21,636 bases of DNA from JBGSLA01 sp041740935 (GTDB taxonomy: Bacteria; Desulfobacterota; Desulfobaccia; Desulfobaccales; 0-14-0-80-60-11), in the NCBI GenBank assembly GCA_041740935.1, contig JBGSLA010000206.1, positions 1 to 21,636 on the forward strand, in the 5' to 3' direction. Below, piece after piece: positions 13,689-21,222 of the stretch. The position numbers were made by a program, and so were the translations under genes. The first letter of the stretch is position 1; each line of letters begins with the position of its first letter. The notes below the pieces were generated by a model. The model ran no database searches. It worked only from the letters and a program-made list of their open reading frames with translations, and had not been told where the DNA came from.

Positions 13689-14549
13689 TTGAAAGATCTG
13701 ACTGCTCCGGGGATGGGAATCCTTTACATCGTGGCCACGCCCATCGGCAATCTGGAGGATATCACCCTCAGGGCCCTCAGGGTCTTAAAAGAGGTGGATC
13801 TGATCGCCGCGGAGGACACCCGGCGCACCCGGAAGTTATTGAGTCATTACGGCATAAAAACGAAACTCACCAGCTATCACGCCCACAACCAGACGGGGCG
13901 GGGGCCGGAGCTGATCGAAAAACTGCGCCAGGGGCACACCATCGCCCTGGTGAGCGACGCCGGCACCCCGGGCTTTTCCGATCCGGGGGCGGGGCTGGTG
14001 GCCCAGGCCTGGGACGCGGGGATCAAGGTGGAGGCGGCGCCCGGCCCCGCGGCGGGGGTGGCGGCCCTGTCTATGAGCGGCTTTCCGGGGGATGTCACCT
14101 TCCTGGGATTTCCGCCCAGAAAGGCCGGGAAGCGCCGGGAATTTTTCGAGTCCCTGGCAAAGGAATTCCGGGTGCTTATCTTGTATGAATCGCCCCAGCG
14201 TCTGGCCGGGACCCTGAAGGAGATGGCCGGCTATTTCGCCGACCGGCAGGTCCTGGTGGTCCGGGAACTCACCAAGATGTTCGAGGAGGCCTGGCGGGGG
14301 CCGGTGGCCCAGGTGGCGGCCCGGGTGGCGGAGCGGGAGATCAAGGGTGAATGCGCCCTGGTTCTTTCTTGCCCCGAAAAATTCCATGAGGCGGAAGTGG
14401 ACGTGGCCGCCAGGCTCCTTGAGACCGCGGCCGCCACCGGGGCGACCGGCCGGCGCCTGACCGAAGCGGTGGCTGCGGAGTTGAACCTCCCCCGGCGGCG
14501 GGTTTATCAAACGTATTTGGAGCTGAAAAATCAGCAGCGGCTGTCTTAG
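13689..14549 (+). CDS. rsmI: 16S rRNA 2'-O-methyltransferase RsmI
   Basis: This 286-residue tetrapyrrole-methylase-fold enzyme methylates the ribose of C1402 in 16S rRNA. The N-terminus GILYIVATPIGNLEDITLRAL and the following LIAAEDTRRTRKLLSHYGI, SYHAHN and LVSDAGTPGFSDPG are diagnostic. The C-terminal domain ends in TEAVAAELNLPRRRVYQTYLELK, a helix-turn-helix-like tail common in RsmI. The start may be TTG 13689 or ATG 13713; neither has a strong ribosome-binding site, and family N-termini of about ten residues before the conserved region fit the TTG. The gene normally neighbours yraN, from which it is separated here by the accessory islet. Confidence 0.94.
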   Translation: MKDLTAPGMGILYIVATPIGNLEDITLRALRVLKEVDLIAAEDTRRTRKLLSHYGIKTKLTSYHAHNQTGRGPELIEKLRQGHTIALVSDAGTPGFSDPGAGLVAQAWDAGIKVEAAPGPAAGVAALSMSGFPGDVTFLGFPPRKAGKRREFFESLAKEFRVLILYESPQRLAGTLKEMAGYFADRQVLVVRELTKMFEEAWRGPVAQVAARVAEREIKGECALVLSCPEKFHEAEVDVAARLLETAAATGATGRRLTEAVAAELNLPRRRVYQTYLELKNQQRLS

Positions 14550-14581
14550 TGCTCCATACCATATTTTTCAGGTCCGTTCCT

Positions 14582-14615
14582 CATGGGCCTGCGGCTCACC
14601 CGGAAATCAGGAAAA
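14582..14615. repeat. CACCCG-AAA dispersed module, copy A
   Basis: A 34-bp copy (28 of 34 identical to copy D) of a module found three more times at 20.7-21.3 kb. It lies 30 bp after rsmI. Confidence 0.75.
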
Positions 14616-14623
14616 TATTTTCT

Positions 14624-14666
14624 GGGGGGAGGGGGCAGGGGTCTGTGTCCCCTGGCCCCCACCCCC
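14624..14666. repeat. G-rich/C-rich long hairpin
   Basis: An 18-nt arm of G-runs (14624-14641) pairs with an 18-nt arm of C-runs (14649-14666) around a TCTGTGT loop, with one bulge and one A-A mismatch. It stands between rsmI and the HPr gene. The downstream sequence has no U-tract, so it is not a standard terminator, though such a stable stem may still stop transcription. Confidence 0.8.
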
Positions 14667-14731
14667 ACTTAAAACTTTTCATAACAGCATGAGACAATAA
14701 TCACAATTTCGTTTTTCGGGTCTGTGATACA

Positions 14732-15025
14732 ATGTCTGGGAATAAAACCGAAGGGCCGGCGGTGGAGCAGGAACTCTGGGTGGAAAACCGCCTGGGGCTG
14801 CACGCCCGGCCGGCCATGAAAATCACCAATATGGCCATGCAGTTCGACGCCCAGCTGGTGCTGGAAAAAGACGGCCTCCAGGTCAACGCCCGGGATTTGC
14901 TGGGGATTCTTACTCTGGATTGCCCCCAGGGGACCCGCTTGCTCCTCAAGGCCAGCGGCCCGGAAGCGGGCGAAGCCGCCCTGTCCCTGGGCCGCCTGTT
15001 TGCCCGGAAATTCGGCGAATCATGA
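14732..15025 (+). CDS. ptsH: HPr-family phosphocarrier protein
   Basis: This 97-residue HPr homologue receives phosphate from enzyme I on His24, in the motif GLHARPA. Alignment to Bacillus HPr is gap-free through the regulatory site, and the position of the kinase target Ser46 is Asp55 here (NARDLLGILTL; His-to-site spacing 31 as in the family). It cannot therefore be serine-phosphorylated by HPr kinase there and may mimic the phosphorylated state. The N-terminus is about nine residues longer than usual. The stop overlaps the enzyme I start (ATGA). No sugar-specific EII gene is in the window, so a regulatory rather than transport phosphorelay is plausible. Confidence 0.92.
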   Translation: MSGNKTEGPAVEQELWVENRLGLHARPAMKITNMAMQFDAQLVLEKDGLQVNARDLLGILTLDCPQGTRLLLKASGPEAGEAALSLGRLFARKFGES

Positions 15026-16812
15026 GTGCAGAAAACCACATCCTCCAGGGGATCCCCGCTTCTCCCGGCATTGTCGTCGGCCGCGCCTGGGTCCTGAGCG
15101 ACCGGGGTGAGATCAAGGGGCGTTTCCGCCTGCTGTTTACCGAAGAGGAGCAGATGGTGGAAGTGGCCCGGCTGCAGGCCGCCATGGACCAGGCCCACGA
15201 GGACCTGACCCGCCTGCACCGGGAAATCTCCGCCGAATTTCCGGAGCACGCCCATCTGCTGGAGCTGCACCTGCTGATCCTCAAGGACCAGATGCTGTGC
15301 GATGAGCCGATGCGGCTCATCCGGGAGGAGCGGCTCAACGCCGAGTGGGCCCTGCATCGCTCCTTTGAGAAAGTCCAGGAACTGTTCCGCCGCATCGAAG
15401 ACCCCTATATCAAGGGGCGGCTGGCGGATGTGGAGTCGGTGTACCGCCGCCTGGTGGGCAACCTCATCGGCAAATCCAGCAGCCGGATGTTTGATTCCCC
15501 GGATCCGGTGATCATCGTGGCCCGGGACCTCTCGCCCGCGGAAACCACCCAGATGACCGACTCCAAGGTGGTGGGCTTTGTCACCGAGCGGGGAGGCAAG
15601 ACCTCCCACACCGCCATCCTGGCCCAGGCCCTGGAGATTCCCGCGGTGGTGGGCCTGGACAACGCCACCGAGGAGATCAATCCCGGAGACGAACTGATCA
15701 TTGACGGGCTTCTGGGGAGAATCATCCTCAACCCGGACGAGGAGATGCTGGAGAAATACCGCCGGCGGCAGCTGGAATTTGACGCGTTCAAAGCCGAGGT
15801 GGCCCAGTTTTGCACCTTTGCGGCCTACACCCTGGACGATCATGCCACCACGGTGCTGGCCAACATCGAGCTGCCCGAAGAGGTGCAACTGGCCCTGAAG
15901 TGCGGCGCCGACGGAGTGGGCCTGTACCGCACCGAGTTTCTATATCTGCGCCAGCGTCTGCTGCCCACCGAAGAAGAACTGTACCGGGATTACCAAAAGG
16001 TGGTGGAGGCCATGAACCCCCGCCTGGTGACCATCCGCACCCTGGACCTCGGCGGAGACAAGTTCCTGTCCCACCTGGAATATCCCAAGGAGATGAATCC
16101 GGCCCTGGGGCTTAGGGCCATCCGCTTCTGCCTCAAGGAGCGGGGGATTTTCCGGGCGCAGCTCAAGGCCATCCTGCGGGCCTCGGCCCACGGCCAGGTG
16201 CGGGTGATGTTTCCGCTGATTTCCAGCCTGCAGGAAATCCGCGAAGCCCGGCAGCTTCTGGCTGAAGTCCAGGATGAACTGCGCCGGGAAGGCCAGCTGT
16301 TCGACCCCCGGCTGCCGGTGGGGGCCATGATCGAAGTGCCGGCCGCGGTGACCCTGGCCCCGCTTTTGGCCCGGGAGGCGGATTTCTTCAGCATCGGCAC
16401 CAATGACCTCATTCAATACGCCCTGGCCATCGACCGGGGCAACAAACAGGTGGCCGACCTCTATCAACCTCTGCACCCGGCAGTGATGCGCATGATCCTC
16501 CAGGTGGCGGAGGTCGGCCGGAAAGAGGGAATTCCGGTGGCGGTGTGTGGGGAAATGGCCGGAGACCCCCTGTACCTCCCCATCCTCCTGGGTCTGGGGG
16601 TCAGCGAACTTTCCATGAATCACATGTCCATTCCCATGATAAAAAAAGTGATCCGGCAAATATCCTATGAGGAAGCCCAAAACATGGCCAAGAAGGCTTT
16701 GGATATGGTAACTGTAGATGAAATCAATAACTTCGCGGTTCAGGAAATGAAAAGCCGTTTTCCGGACATTTCCCGGTTCGGCTCAGCCCTGGCCGGCACC
16801 TTGATACCATGA
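15022..16812 (+). CDS. ptsI: Phosphoenolpyruvate-protein phosphotransferase (enzyme I)
   Basis: This 596-residue enzyme autophosphorylates with PEP and passes phosphate to HPr. The active-site histidine is His196 in GGKTSHTAILAQALEIPAVVG. The PEP-binding TIM barrel has GADGVGLYRTEFLY, LDLGGDK, and the catalytic Cys509 in VCGEMAGDP. There is no GAF domain, so it is PtsI-like and not PtsP. I chose ATG 15022 because it overlaps the HPr stop by ATGA and starts the conserved N-terminus (LQGIPASPGIVVGRAWVL); a longer frame from 14920 only adds out-of-frame HPr sequence. The stop overlaps smpB by ATGA. Confidence 0.95.
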   Translation: MSAENHILQGIPASPGIVVGRAWVLSDRGEIKGRFRLLFTEEEQMVEVARLQAAMDQAHEDLTRLHREISAEFPEHAHLLELHLLILKDQMLCDEPMRLIREERLNAEWALHRSFEKVQELFRRIEDPYIKGRLADVESVYRRLVGNLIGKSSSRMFDSPDPVIIVARDLSPAETTQMTDSKVVGFVTERGGKTSHTAILAQALEIPAVVGLDNATEEINPGDELIIDGLLGRIILNPDEEMLEKYRRRQLEFDAFKAEVAQFCTFAAYTLDDHATTVLANIELPEEVQLALKCGADGVGLYRTEFLYLRQRLLPTEEELYRDYQKVVEAMNPRLVTIRTLDLGGDKFLSHLEYPKEMNPALGLRAIRFCLKERGIFRAQLKAILRASAHGQVRVMFPLISSLQEIREARQLLAEVQDELRREGQLFDPRLPVGAMIEVPAAVTLAPLLAREADFFSIGTNDLIQYALAIDRGNKQVADLYQPLHPAVMRMILQVAEVGRKEGIPVAVCGEMAGDPLYLPILLGLGVSELSMNHMSIPMIKKVIRQISYEEAQNMAKKALDMVTVDEINNFAVQEMKSRFPDISRFGSALAGTLIP

Positions 16813-17270
16813 CAGCAGAACTGATGAAACTCATTTGCCGCAACCGCAAGGCCTATTTCGAGTACACCATCGACGACCTCTTCGAGGCCGGTCTGGTCCT
16901 CAGGGGCACCGAGGTGAAGTCTCTCAGAATGGGCAAGGCCAATATTGCCGACGCCTACGCCCGGTTCCGGGACGGGGACCTCTTTTTGCTGAACGCCAAC
17001 ATCAGCCCTTACCCCCACGCCGCGGGGGAAAATCACGAGCCCACCCGGCCCCGGAAGCTTTTGCTGCACCGGCGGGAACTGAAGCGTCTTTGGGGCAAGC
17101 TGACGGAGCGGGGCTATACTTTGATCCCGCTGAAGCTCTATTTTAAAAACGAACATGCCAAGGTGGAACTGGGCCTGGCCAAGGGCAAGAAGAAGTTTGA
17201 CAAGCGGGAGACCATCCGCCGCCGGGAAGAGCAGCGGGAGCTGGAGCGGGCCCGCAAACGGCGGCATTAG
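16809..17270 (+). CDS. smpB: SsrA-binding protein SmpB
   Basis: This 153-residue tmRNA partner rescues stalled ribosomes. NRKAYFEYTIDDLFEAGLVLRGTEVKSLR (about residues 12-40), NANISPYPHA and the KLYFKNEHAKVELGLAKGKKKFDKR segment are the family core. The basic C-terminal tail (RREEQRELERARKRRH) that enters the decoding centre is present. It is translationally coupled to ptsI by ATGA. An in-frame ATG at 16824 is an alternative start. The tmRNA gene itself is not seen in the window. Confidence 0.96.
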   Translation: MTAELMKLICRNRKAYFEYTIDDLFEAGLVLRGTEVKSLRMGKANIADAYARFRDGDLFLLNANISPYPHAAGENHEPTRPRKLLLHRRELKRLWGKLTERGYTLIPLKLYFKNEHAKVELGLAKGKKKFDKRETIRRREEQRELERARKRRH

Positions 17271-17323
17271 AAAACGGGGGAGCGCCGGGGCCGGCGACTC
17301 CTTTAGCTGTACTGGAAGCGCGC

Positions 17324-17698
17324 ATGGAATTTTTATATCGCATCGCCGAAAGTCGCATCCTCGAGGCCATCGAGGCGGGCCTTTTTGATGAGCTGGAGGG
17401 CAAGGGCAAGCCCCTCAAACTGGAGGACGACAGCCACGTGCCGCCGGAGCTGCGCCTGGCCTATAAGATCATGAAGATGGCGGACTGCCTGCCCCCCGAA
17501 CTGGAATTGCGGAAGGAGGTTATCCGGCTTCAGGACCTGGTGGCCTCGCTGCCGGATGAGGCCGAGAAACTCAAGCAGATGCGCCGGCTCAATTTCCTGA
17601 TCATGAAGCTGGGCCTGGTGCGCCAGATGTCGCCCCTTTTGGAGGAGCACGATCTCTACACCCCCAAGATCCTGGAGCGCCTGGAATCGGGGAAGTAA
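17324..17698 (+). CDS. DUF1992 family protein (DnaJC28-like C-terminal domain)
   Basis: This 124-residue protein matches the DUF1992 layout. RIAESRILEAIEAGLFDELEGKGKPLKL at the N-terminus is the most conserved segment, followed by PPELRLAYKIMKMADCLPPELELRKEV and a helical C-terminus. In eukaryotes this domain is found in the DnaJ-like protein DNAJC28; bacterial members are small, soluble and of unknown function. It follows smpB by 53 bp and precedes the acyltransferase gene by 16 bp, so a shared transcript is likely. A GGAAG sequence before the ATG supports the start. Confidence 0.85.
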   Translation: MEFLYRIAESRILEAIEAGLFDELEGKGKPLKLEDDSHVPPELRLAYKIMKMADCLPPELELRKEVIRLQDLVASLPDEAEKLKQMRRLNFLIMKLGLVRQMSPLLEEHDLYTPKILERLESGK

Positions 17699-17714
17699 TC
17701 CGGAATAAACTCCC

Positions 17715-18389
17715 ATGAAATTGCGTCTCGACCATCCGGCCTGGCGGCGGCTGGGGCCGACCCTGGCCCGGGGCCTGATCAGGGTGATTTTCGGCACCGC
17801 CACCAGAAAATCCCTGCACGGCGATGCGGCCGGCAAGGCCCTGTTTCAGTCCGAGGCCCCGGTCATCCTTGCCGTGTGGCACGGTCATCTCCTGGCGTCC
17901 CTTTATTTGACCAGGATATTCGCGCGTTTGAAGCCCCCCATAGTCCTCATGGCCAGCCCCAGCCGGGACGGCGAGTTCATCGGCGAGGTGGCCCGGGGAC
18001 TGGGATTCCTGGTATGCCCGGGGTCGCGACACAAAGGAGGTTTCCAGGCCCTGCAGCAATTAGCGGCCTATGTCCGGCAGGGGCATTCCGCCGGCCTGGC
18101 CGCGGACGGCTCCCGGGGGCCGGCCCATGCGGTGCAAAAGGGCGTCCTGTACCTGGCCCGGGAAACCCAGAGGCCCATCCTGCCCCTGGCCGCGGCCAAC
18201 CGCCGCGCCATCACCCTCAACACCTGGGACCATTTCGAGGTTCCCCTGCCTTTCGGCAAAAGCGCCCTGCTGGTGGACGCGCCTTTGTGGATCAGCCCCG
18301 AGGACCGGGGCGCGGCCCTGGAAAAGCGCCGGCAACACCTGGAAAACCGCCTGAATAATCTGTTTCGGCACAGTCGGGAATGGTTCTGA
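17715..18389 (+). CDS. DUF374 lysophospholipid acyltransferase-like protein
   Basis: This 224-residue protein has the DUF374 features. VILAVWHGHLLASLYL around residue 55 contains the family histidine. ASPSRDGEFIGEVARGLGFLVCPGSRHKGGFQAL and GHSAGLAADGSRGPAHAVQKGVLYLA are the next conserved blocks, followed by PILPLAAANRRAITLNTWD. The fold is that of glycerophosphate acyltransferases, and Kdo-lipid A-associated gene contexts are known for the family. Acyl donor and acceptor are not known from the sequence. The N-terminus is amphipathic and could bind membrane. Confidence 0.83.
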   Translation: MKLRLDHPAWRRLGPTLARGLIRVIFGTATRKSLHGDAAGKALFQSEAPVILAVWHGHLLASLYLTRIFARLKPPIVLMASPSRDGEFIGEVARGLGFLVCPGSRHKGGFQALQQLAAYVRQGHSAGLAADGSRGPAHAVQKGVLYLARETQRPILPLAAANRRAITLNTWDHFEVPLPFGKSALLVDAPLWISPEDRGAALEKRRQHLENRLNNLFRHSREWF

Positions 18390-18437
18390 AGCCGGCAAAC
18401 TTTTTTCTCTAAGGGTTCGAAAAAAAACAAAAACTGA

Positions 18438-18465
18438 TTGCCCTAGGACGGTGATATGTTACATT
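18438..18465 (+). promoter_or_regulatory. Possible sigma-70-type promoter for the SWIM gene
   Basis: TTGCCC (18438-18443) and TACATT (18460-18465) are separated by 16 bp in an A+T-rich gap, 32 bp before the ATG at 18497. The TTACATT string is shared with the candidate promoter before archease. Confidence 0.4.
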
Positions 18466-18496
18466 TTAGATAAATACCTAAGAAAGCCGTCTGACT

Positions 18497-19300
18497 ATGC
18501 GCTTTGAGGATCTGGACGTCAAAACCCTGGATCAAATCGCCTCCCCGGAGATGACCACCCGGGCCCGGGAGTTGGTTCAGAATAACCAGGTGCAATTCGC
18601 CTATCGACTGGCGGACCGCCTCCAGGCAGTGGTGTGGGATGAGGAATCCCACCTGGTGGAAGCCAGGATCAAGGAAGATCAGCTTTCCTGCATGTGCCCC
18701 TGCACCCAGGAAGTGGAAGGGCAGATCTGCTCCCACGCCCTGGCCCTGCTGTGGGCCTGGGCCACCGAACCGGAGCGCTTTTTAAACCGCAAAGACCTCC
18801 TGGAGCGTTTAAAGAAATACGCCAAAAAAGACTTGCTCGACATCATCGTCGAGTTGGCCGACCGGGTCCCGGAGGTGCGGAGCGTTCTCAAAGAGGAAGA
18901 GCAGGGCCAGGAAGACATTCTGGAGTCCATTGACCAGATCGTCGAGGAAGTGGCTGACGACTCCATCGATCTGGACCGGGCCGAAAGCCGGATCCGCAAG
19001 GCCCAGTCCTCGGCTGACCGTCTGGCCCAGACCGGGCGTCTGTCCGATGCCCGTTCCATTTATTTTTATATCCTGGACAACCTGCTGGGTTTGGAAGAGC
19101 GCCTGGGCAAGGCCTCCCTGTTTTCCCAAACCCTGAAGGAAGACCTTTTTGAGGAATACTGTCAATTTATCCACGAGGACCGGCAGCTGGAGCGGGAATT
19201 GGTCCAGCAGGAGCTCAAGCAGCTGGAGAAATACGGTGCGGTCACCCGGGGGGAATTGGATCTCTCCGAAGTGAAACAGGAGGTCAGCCGGGCTTCCTGA
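18497..19300 (+). CDS. SWIM zinc-finger protein
   Basis: This 267-residue protein has a SWIM-type zinc-binding motif CxCx(10)CxH: Cys65, Cys67, Cys78 and His80 in LSCMCPCTQEVEGQICSHALAL. The segment before it (residues 25-60: VQNNQVQFAYRLADRLQAVV) is the strand-rich lead-in usual for SWIM domains. The rest, from about residue 95, is highly charged and helical, with TPR-like repeats around 165-215 (LAQTGRLSDARSIYFYILDNLLGLEERLG). SWIM domains bind nucleic acid or protein. Here the domain is not attached to a SNF2 helicase, and no helicase gene is adjacent. It has its own upstream A+T-rich region and a strong terminator downstream. Confidence 0.8.
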   Translation: MRFEDLDVKTLDQIASPEMTTRARELVQNNQVQFAYRLADRLQAVVWDEESHLVEARIKEDQLSCMCPCTQEVEGQICSHALALLWAWATEPERFLNRKDLLERLKKYAKKDLLDIIVELADRVPEVRSVLKEEEQGQEDILESIDQIVEEVADDSIDLDRAESRIRKAQSSADRLAQTGRLSDARSIYFYILDNLLGLEERLGKASLFSQTLKEDLFEEYCQFIHEDRQLERELVQQELKQLEKYGAVTRGELDLSEVKQEVSRAS

Positions 19301-19331
19301 GGATTGTCTTAACCTGGCGAGGCGTTTTGAG

Positions 19332-19362
19332 GCCCGTCACCCTCCGGGGGGACGGGCTTTTT
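19332..19362 (+). terminator. Rho-independent terminator of the SWIM gene
   Basis: A 7-bp perfect stem GCCCGTC (19332-19338) / GACGGGC (19351-19357) is followed by TTTTT (19358-19362). It lies in the 3' end of the convergent permease gene, and its left arm contains that gene's stop codon. In the opposite direction no T-run follows, so it works only rightward. Confidence 0.82.
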
Positions 19363-20587
19363 GGGTTCCAGGGGCTTGGGGGGCGGGGCCCGGCGCGGCC
19401 GCCAGGTGAAAGCGCGTCGGCGCCAGGATGGCCGTCTCGTAAATGCCAAGCAACGACAGAAGCAGGGACAGGATAAAGGGACCCAGGATAAAGCCGATCA
19501 TGCCGAAATAAGAAATGCCCCCCAGGATGGCCAACAGCACAAAAACCGTGGGCGTGGAGCGGGAGCCCCGCATGAGCATGGGCTTGAGCAGATTGTCCAT
19601 CGAACCGATAACCAGGGTGCAGAAAACCAGGAGACCCAGGGCCTTGGCCATGGCGCCCTGCAAGAACAGATAGCCCACTGCGGGCAGCCAGATGATGGCC
19701 GCGCCCACCACCGGGATGACGCTGGCGGGGACCATGATGGTCCCCCAGAAAGCCGCCTGGGGCACCCCAAACAGAAAAAAACCCACCCCGCCGAGGAAAC
19801 CCTGGATGAAGGCCACCACCACCGTGCTCCACAGGGTGGCCTTGATGGTAGCCTCCATTTCCCCCACGATCATTTCGTTATCCTCGGCGGACAGGGGGGA
19901 AAGCTTTTTGATTTCGGCGATGAAGTCATCCCCTTGCAGAAACAGGAAAAAAGTCACAAACAGGACCAGGATCAGGTCCAGAATAAAACCGGTGAAACCC
20001 GTCAGGATGCCGATGGCTTTGCTGTAAATGAACTTGCTGGCGTTGGTCAGGACGGTTTGCACCAGGTTTTCGAACTTGATCTCCTCGGCCGGCAGGGGTA
20101 CATTCAAGTGCAGCAGGTAGGCCTTGACCAGGGTCACCTGGGCGTCGAGCCATTGCCCCAGGGTGCCGCTTTGCAGCCCTTTGCCGATTTGGCTGGAAAG
20201 CTCCAGGGCCTGGGAGGCGACGATGCCCAACAGGGTGATCAGGGGAATAATGATCACCAGGGCCAGGATCAGGCAGGTGAGGAGCGAGGCCAGGGTGCGT
20301 TTGCCGAAGAGCACCACGGTGAGGGCCTGGTAGAGGGGCCGGGCCACGAAAAAGATCACCAGGGCCAGGAAGATATCCACCAGATAGGGCTTGATGATTT
20401 CGTAAGCGTAATAGAGGACCAGGAGGGTGATGACCCCGAAAAACAGCCGGGCGAACTGGTTGGGAAAGCCGTCCCGGGGCGCCGGGCCCAGGGGAGGAGG
20501 GCAGGGGGGCTCCCCGGCGCCGGCCTCCCCGGCGACGGGGGGCGGCTGTTGATTTTTGAGCTCTTCGGGCTCGTGGGGACCGGTCAT
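19337..20587 (-). CDS. AI-2E family transporter / permease (PerM-like)
   Basis: This 416-residue integral membrane protein is on the minus strand. A proline-rich cytoplasmic N-terminus of about 40 residues precedes hydrophobic segments at about 48-65, 70-90 and 105-130, and a cluster in the C-terminal half. GFTGFILDLILVLFVTFFLFLQGDDF and the later TIMVPASVIPVVGAAIIWLPAV and LLAILGGISYFGMIGFILGPFILSLLLSLLGIY blocks are typical of the AI-2E transporter family. Members include the quorum-signal exporter TqsA and the Na+/H+ antiporter-like UPF0118 proteins; the substrate here is undetermined. A GGGAGA ribosome-binding site stands before the ATG at 20587. A TATAGT -10-like box on the minus strand (20620-20625) is a possible promoter. 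Confidence 0.92.
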   Translation of the reverse strand: MTGPHEPEELKNQQPPPVAGEAGAGEPPCPPPLGPAPRDGFPNQFARLFFGVITLLVLYYAYEIIKPYLVDIFLALVIFFVARPLYQALTVVLFGKRTLASLLTCLILALVIIIPLITLLGIVASQALELSSQIGKGLQSGTLGQWLDAQVTLVKAYLLHLNVPLPAEEIKFENLVQTVLTNASKFIYSKAIGILTGFTGFILDLILVLFVTFFLFLQGDDFIAEIKKLSPLSAEDNEMIVGEMEATIKATLWSTVVVAFIQGFLGGVGFFLFGVPQAAFWGTIMVPASVIPVVGAAIIWLPAVGYLFLQGAMAKALGLLVFCTLVIGSMDNLLKPMLMRGSRSTPTVFVLLAILGGISYFGMIGFILGPFILSLLLSLLGIYETAILAPTRFHLAAAPGPAPQAPGTQKARPPGG

Positions 20588-20746
20588 GTCGTTCTCCCAA
20601 TCGACTTACTTGCTTTGCTACTATACGCCAAAATTCCGGCAATGGGAATATTGTTGGGCGGGAAGTGGGTAGGTGGTTGGGTGAGTCGCAATATTTATGG
20701 GAAACAGTCAGTTGTGAGTCCGGGGCTCACCTCCAAATGAGCCATT

Positions 20747-20780
20747 CATGAGCCTGCTGCTCACCCGCAAAGTATGAAAA
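20747..20780. repeat. CACCCG-AAA dispersed module, copy B
   Basis: Copy ending CACCCGCAAAGTATGAAAA. It matches copy D at 28 of 34 positions and is followed by two hairpins: 20789-20809 (GGCGGGC / GCCCGCC) and 20818-20839 (GGGCGGCC / GGCCGCCC). Confidence 0.8.
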
Positions 20781-20788
20781 ATCGGTGG

Positions 20789-20839
20789 GGCGGGCCTTAA
20801 GTGCCCGCCGGAACGCTGGGCGGCCGGGGACGGCCGCCC
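20789..20839. repeat. Two adjacent hairpins after module B
   Basis: GGCGGGC, 7-nt loop, GCCCGCC at 20789-20809; GGGCGGCC, 6-nt loop, GGCCGCCC at 20818-20839. Stems are perfect, no T-run follows. Confidence 0.75.
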
Positions 20840-20870
20840 TAACGGAATGTGGCCTCCGGAAGAATTTTCC

Positions 20871-20915
20871 TAACAGCTCCTTATGGACCGGCGGCCCACC
20901 CGCAAAGCATGAAAA
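20871..20915. repeat. CACCCG-AAA dispersed module, copy C
   Basis: A 45-bp copy identical to copy D at 41 of 45 positions, followed at once by hairpins at 20922-20940 and 20944-20965. Confidence 0.85.
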
Positions 20916-20921
20916 ATGTGG

Positions 20922-20965
20922 CGCCGGCGCCTCGCCGGCGAACGAACCGCCGAGGGCGGCGGTTC
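20922..20965. repeat. Two adjacent hairpins after module C
   Basis: CGCCGGCG, CCT loop, CGCCGGCG at 20922-20940; GAACCGCC, 6-nt loop, GGCGGTTC at 20944-20965. A weaker one (GGGCGG, GCA loop, CCGCCC) follows at 20988-21002. Confidence 0.78.
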
Positions 20966-21090
20966 CACACAAACACTTTTCAGGACAGGGCGGGCACCGC
21001 CCGTCGCTCCCTGGCAGACGATTCGCAGTCCGGCAGAGCTTGGCGGGAACGCCGGTTACACGCAGGAGATCTGGATGGGGATATGCCAAA

Positions 21091-21115
21091 GGCGGGAGGC
21101 GCGGCGCTTTCCCGC
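21091..21115. repeat. GGCGGGAGGCGC hairpin module, copy 2
   Basis: Same orientation as 13432-13456, 23 of 25 bases identical. Confidence 0.75.
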
Positions 21116-21141
21116 TGCGCCCTGCGCCCTGTGGCCTGGAG

Positions 21142-21196
21142 CCGGGACCACAGGCATCTTGCCTGTGAGGCACAGGCGGGACGCCTGTGCTCCCGG
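21142..21196. repeat. Nested palindrome, three-way-junction shape
   Basis: Outer arms CCGGGA (21142-21147) and TCCCGG (21191-21196) enclose two hairpins side by side: CACAGGCA, TCT, TGCCTGTG at 21149-21167 and GCACAGGCG, GGA, CGCCTGTGC at 21170-21190. Confidence 0.8.
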
Positions 21197-21222
21197 TTCG
21201 CGGGGGGAGGGGCTCACCGGCC

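Noticed and set aside
14624..14666. G-quadruplex
   Set aside because: Only three G-runs of at least three bases lie on either strand, so four tetrad strands are not available without an intermolecular partner. A simple hairpin explains the sequence better.
14920..15021. Longer N-terminus for enzyme I starting at 14920
   Set aside because: This part only translates the HPr gene in another frame. The ATGA overlap at 15022 gives the family N-terminus.
19361..20740. 459-codon plus-strand open frame over the permease gene
   Set aside because: Highly enriched in Gln, Gly, Asp and His with no hydrophobic core. The minus strand encodes a typical AI-2E permease.
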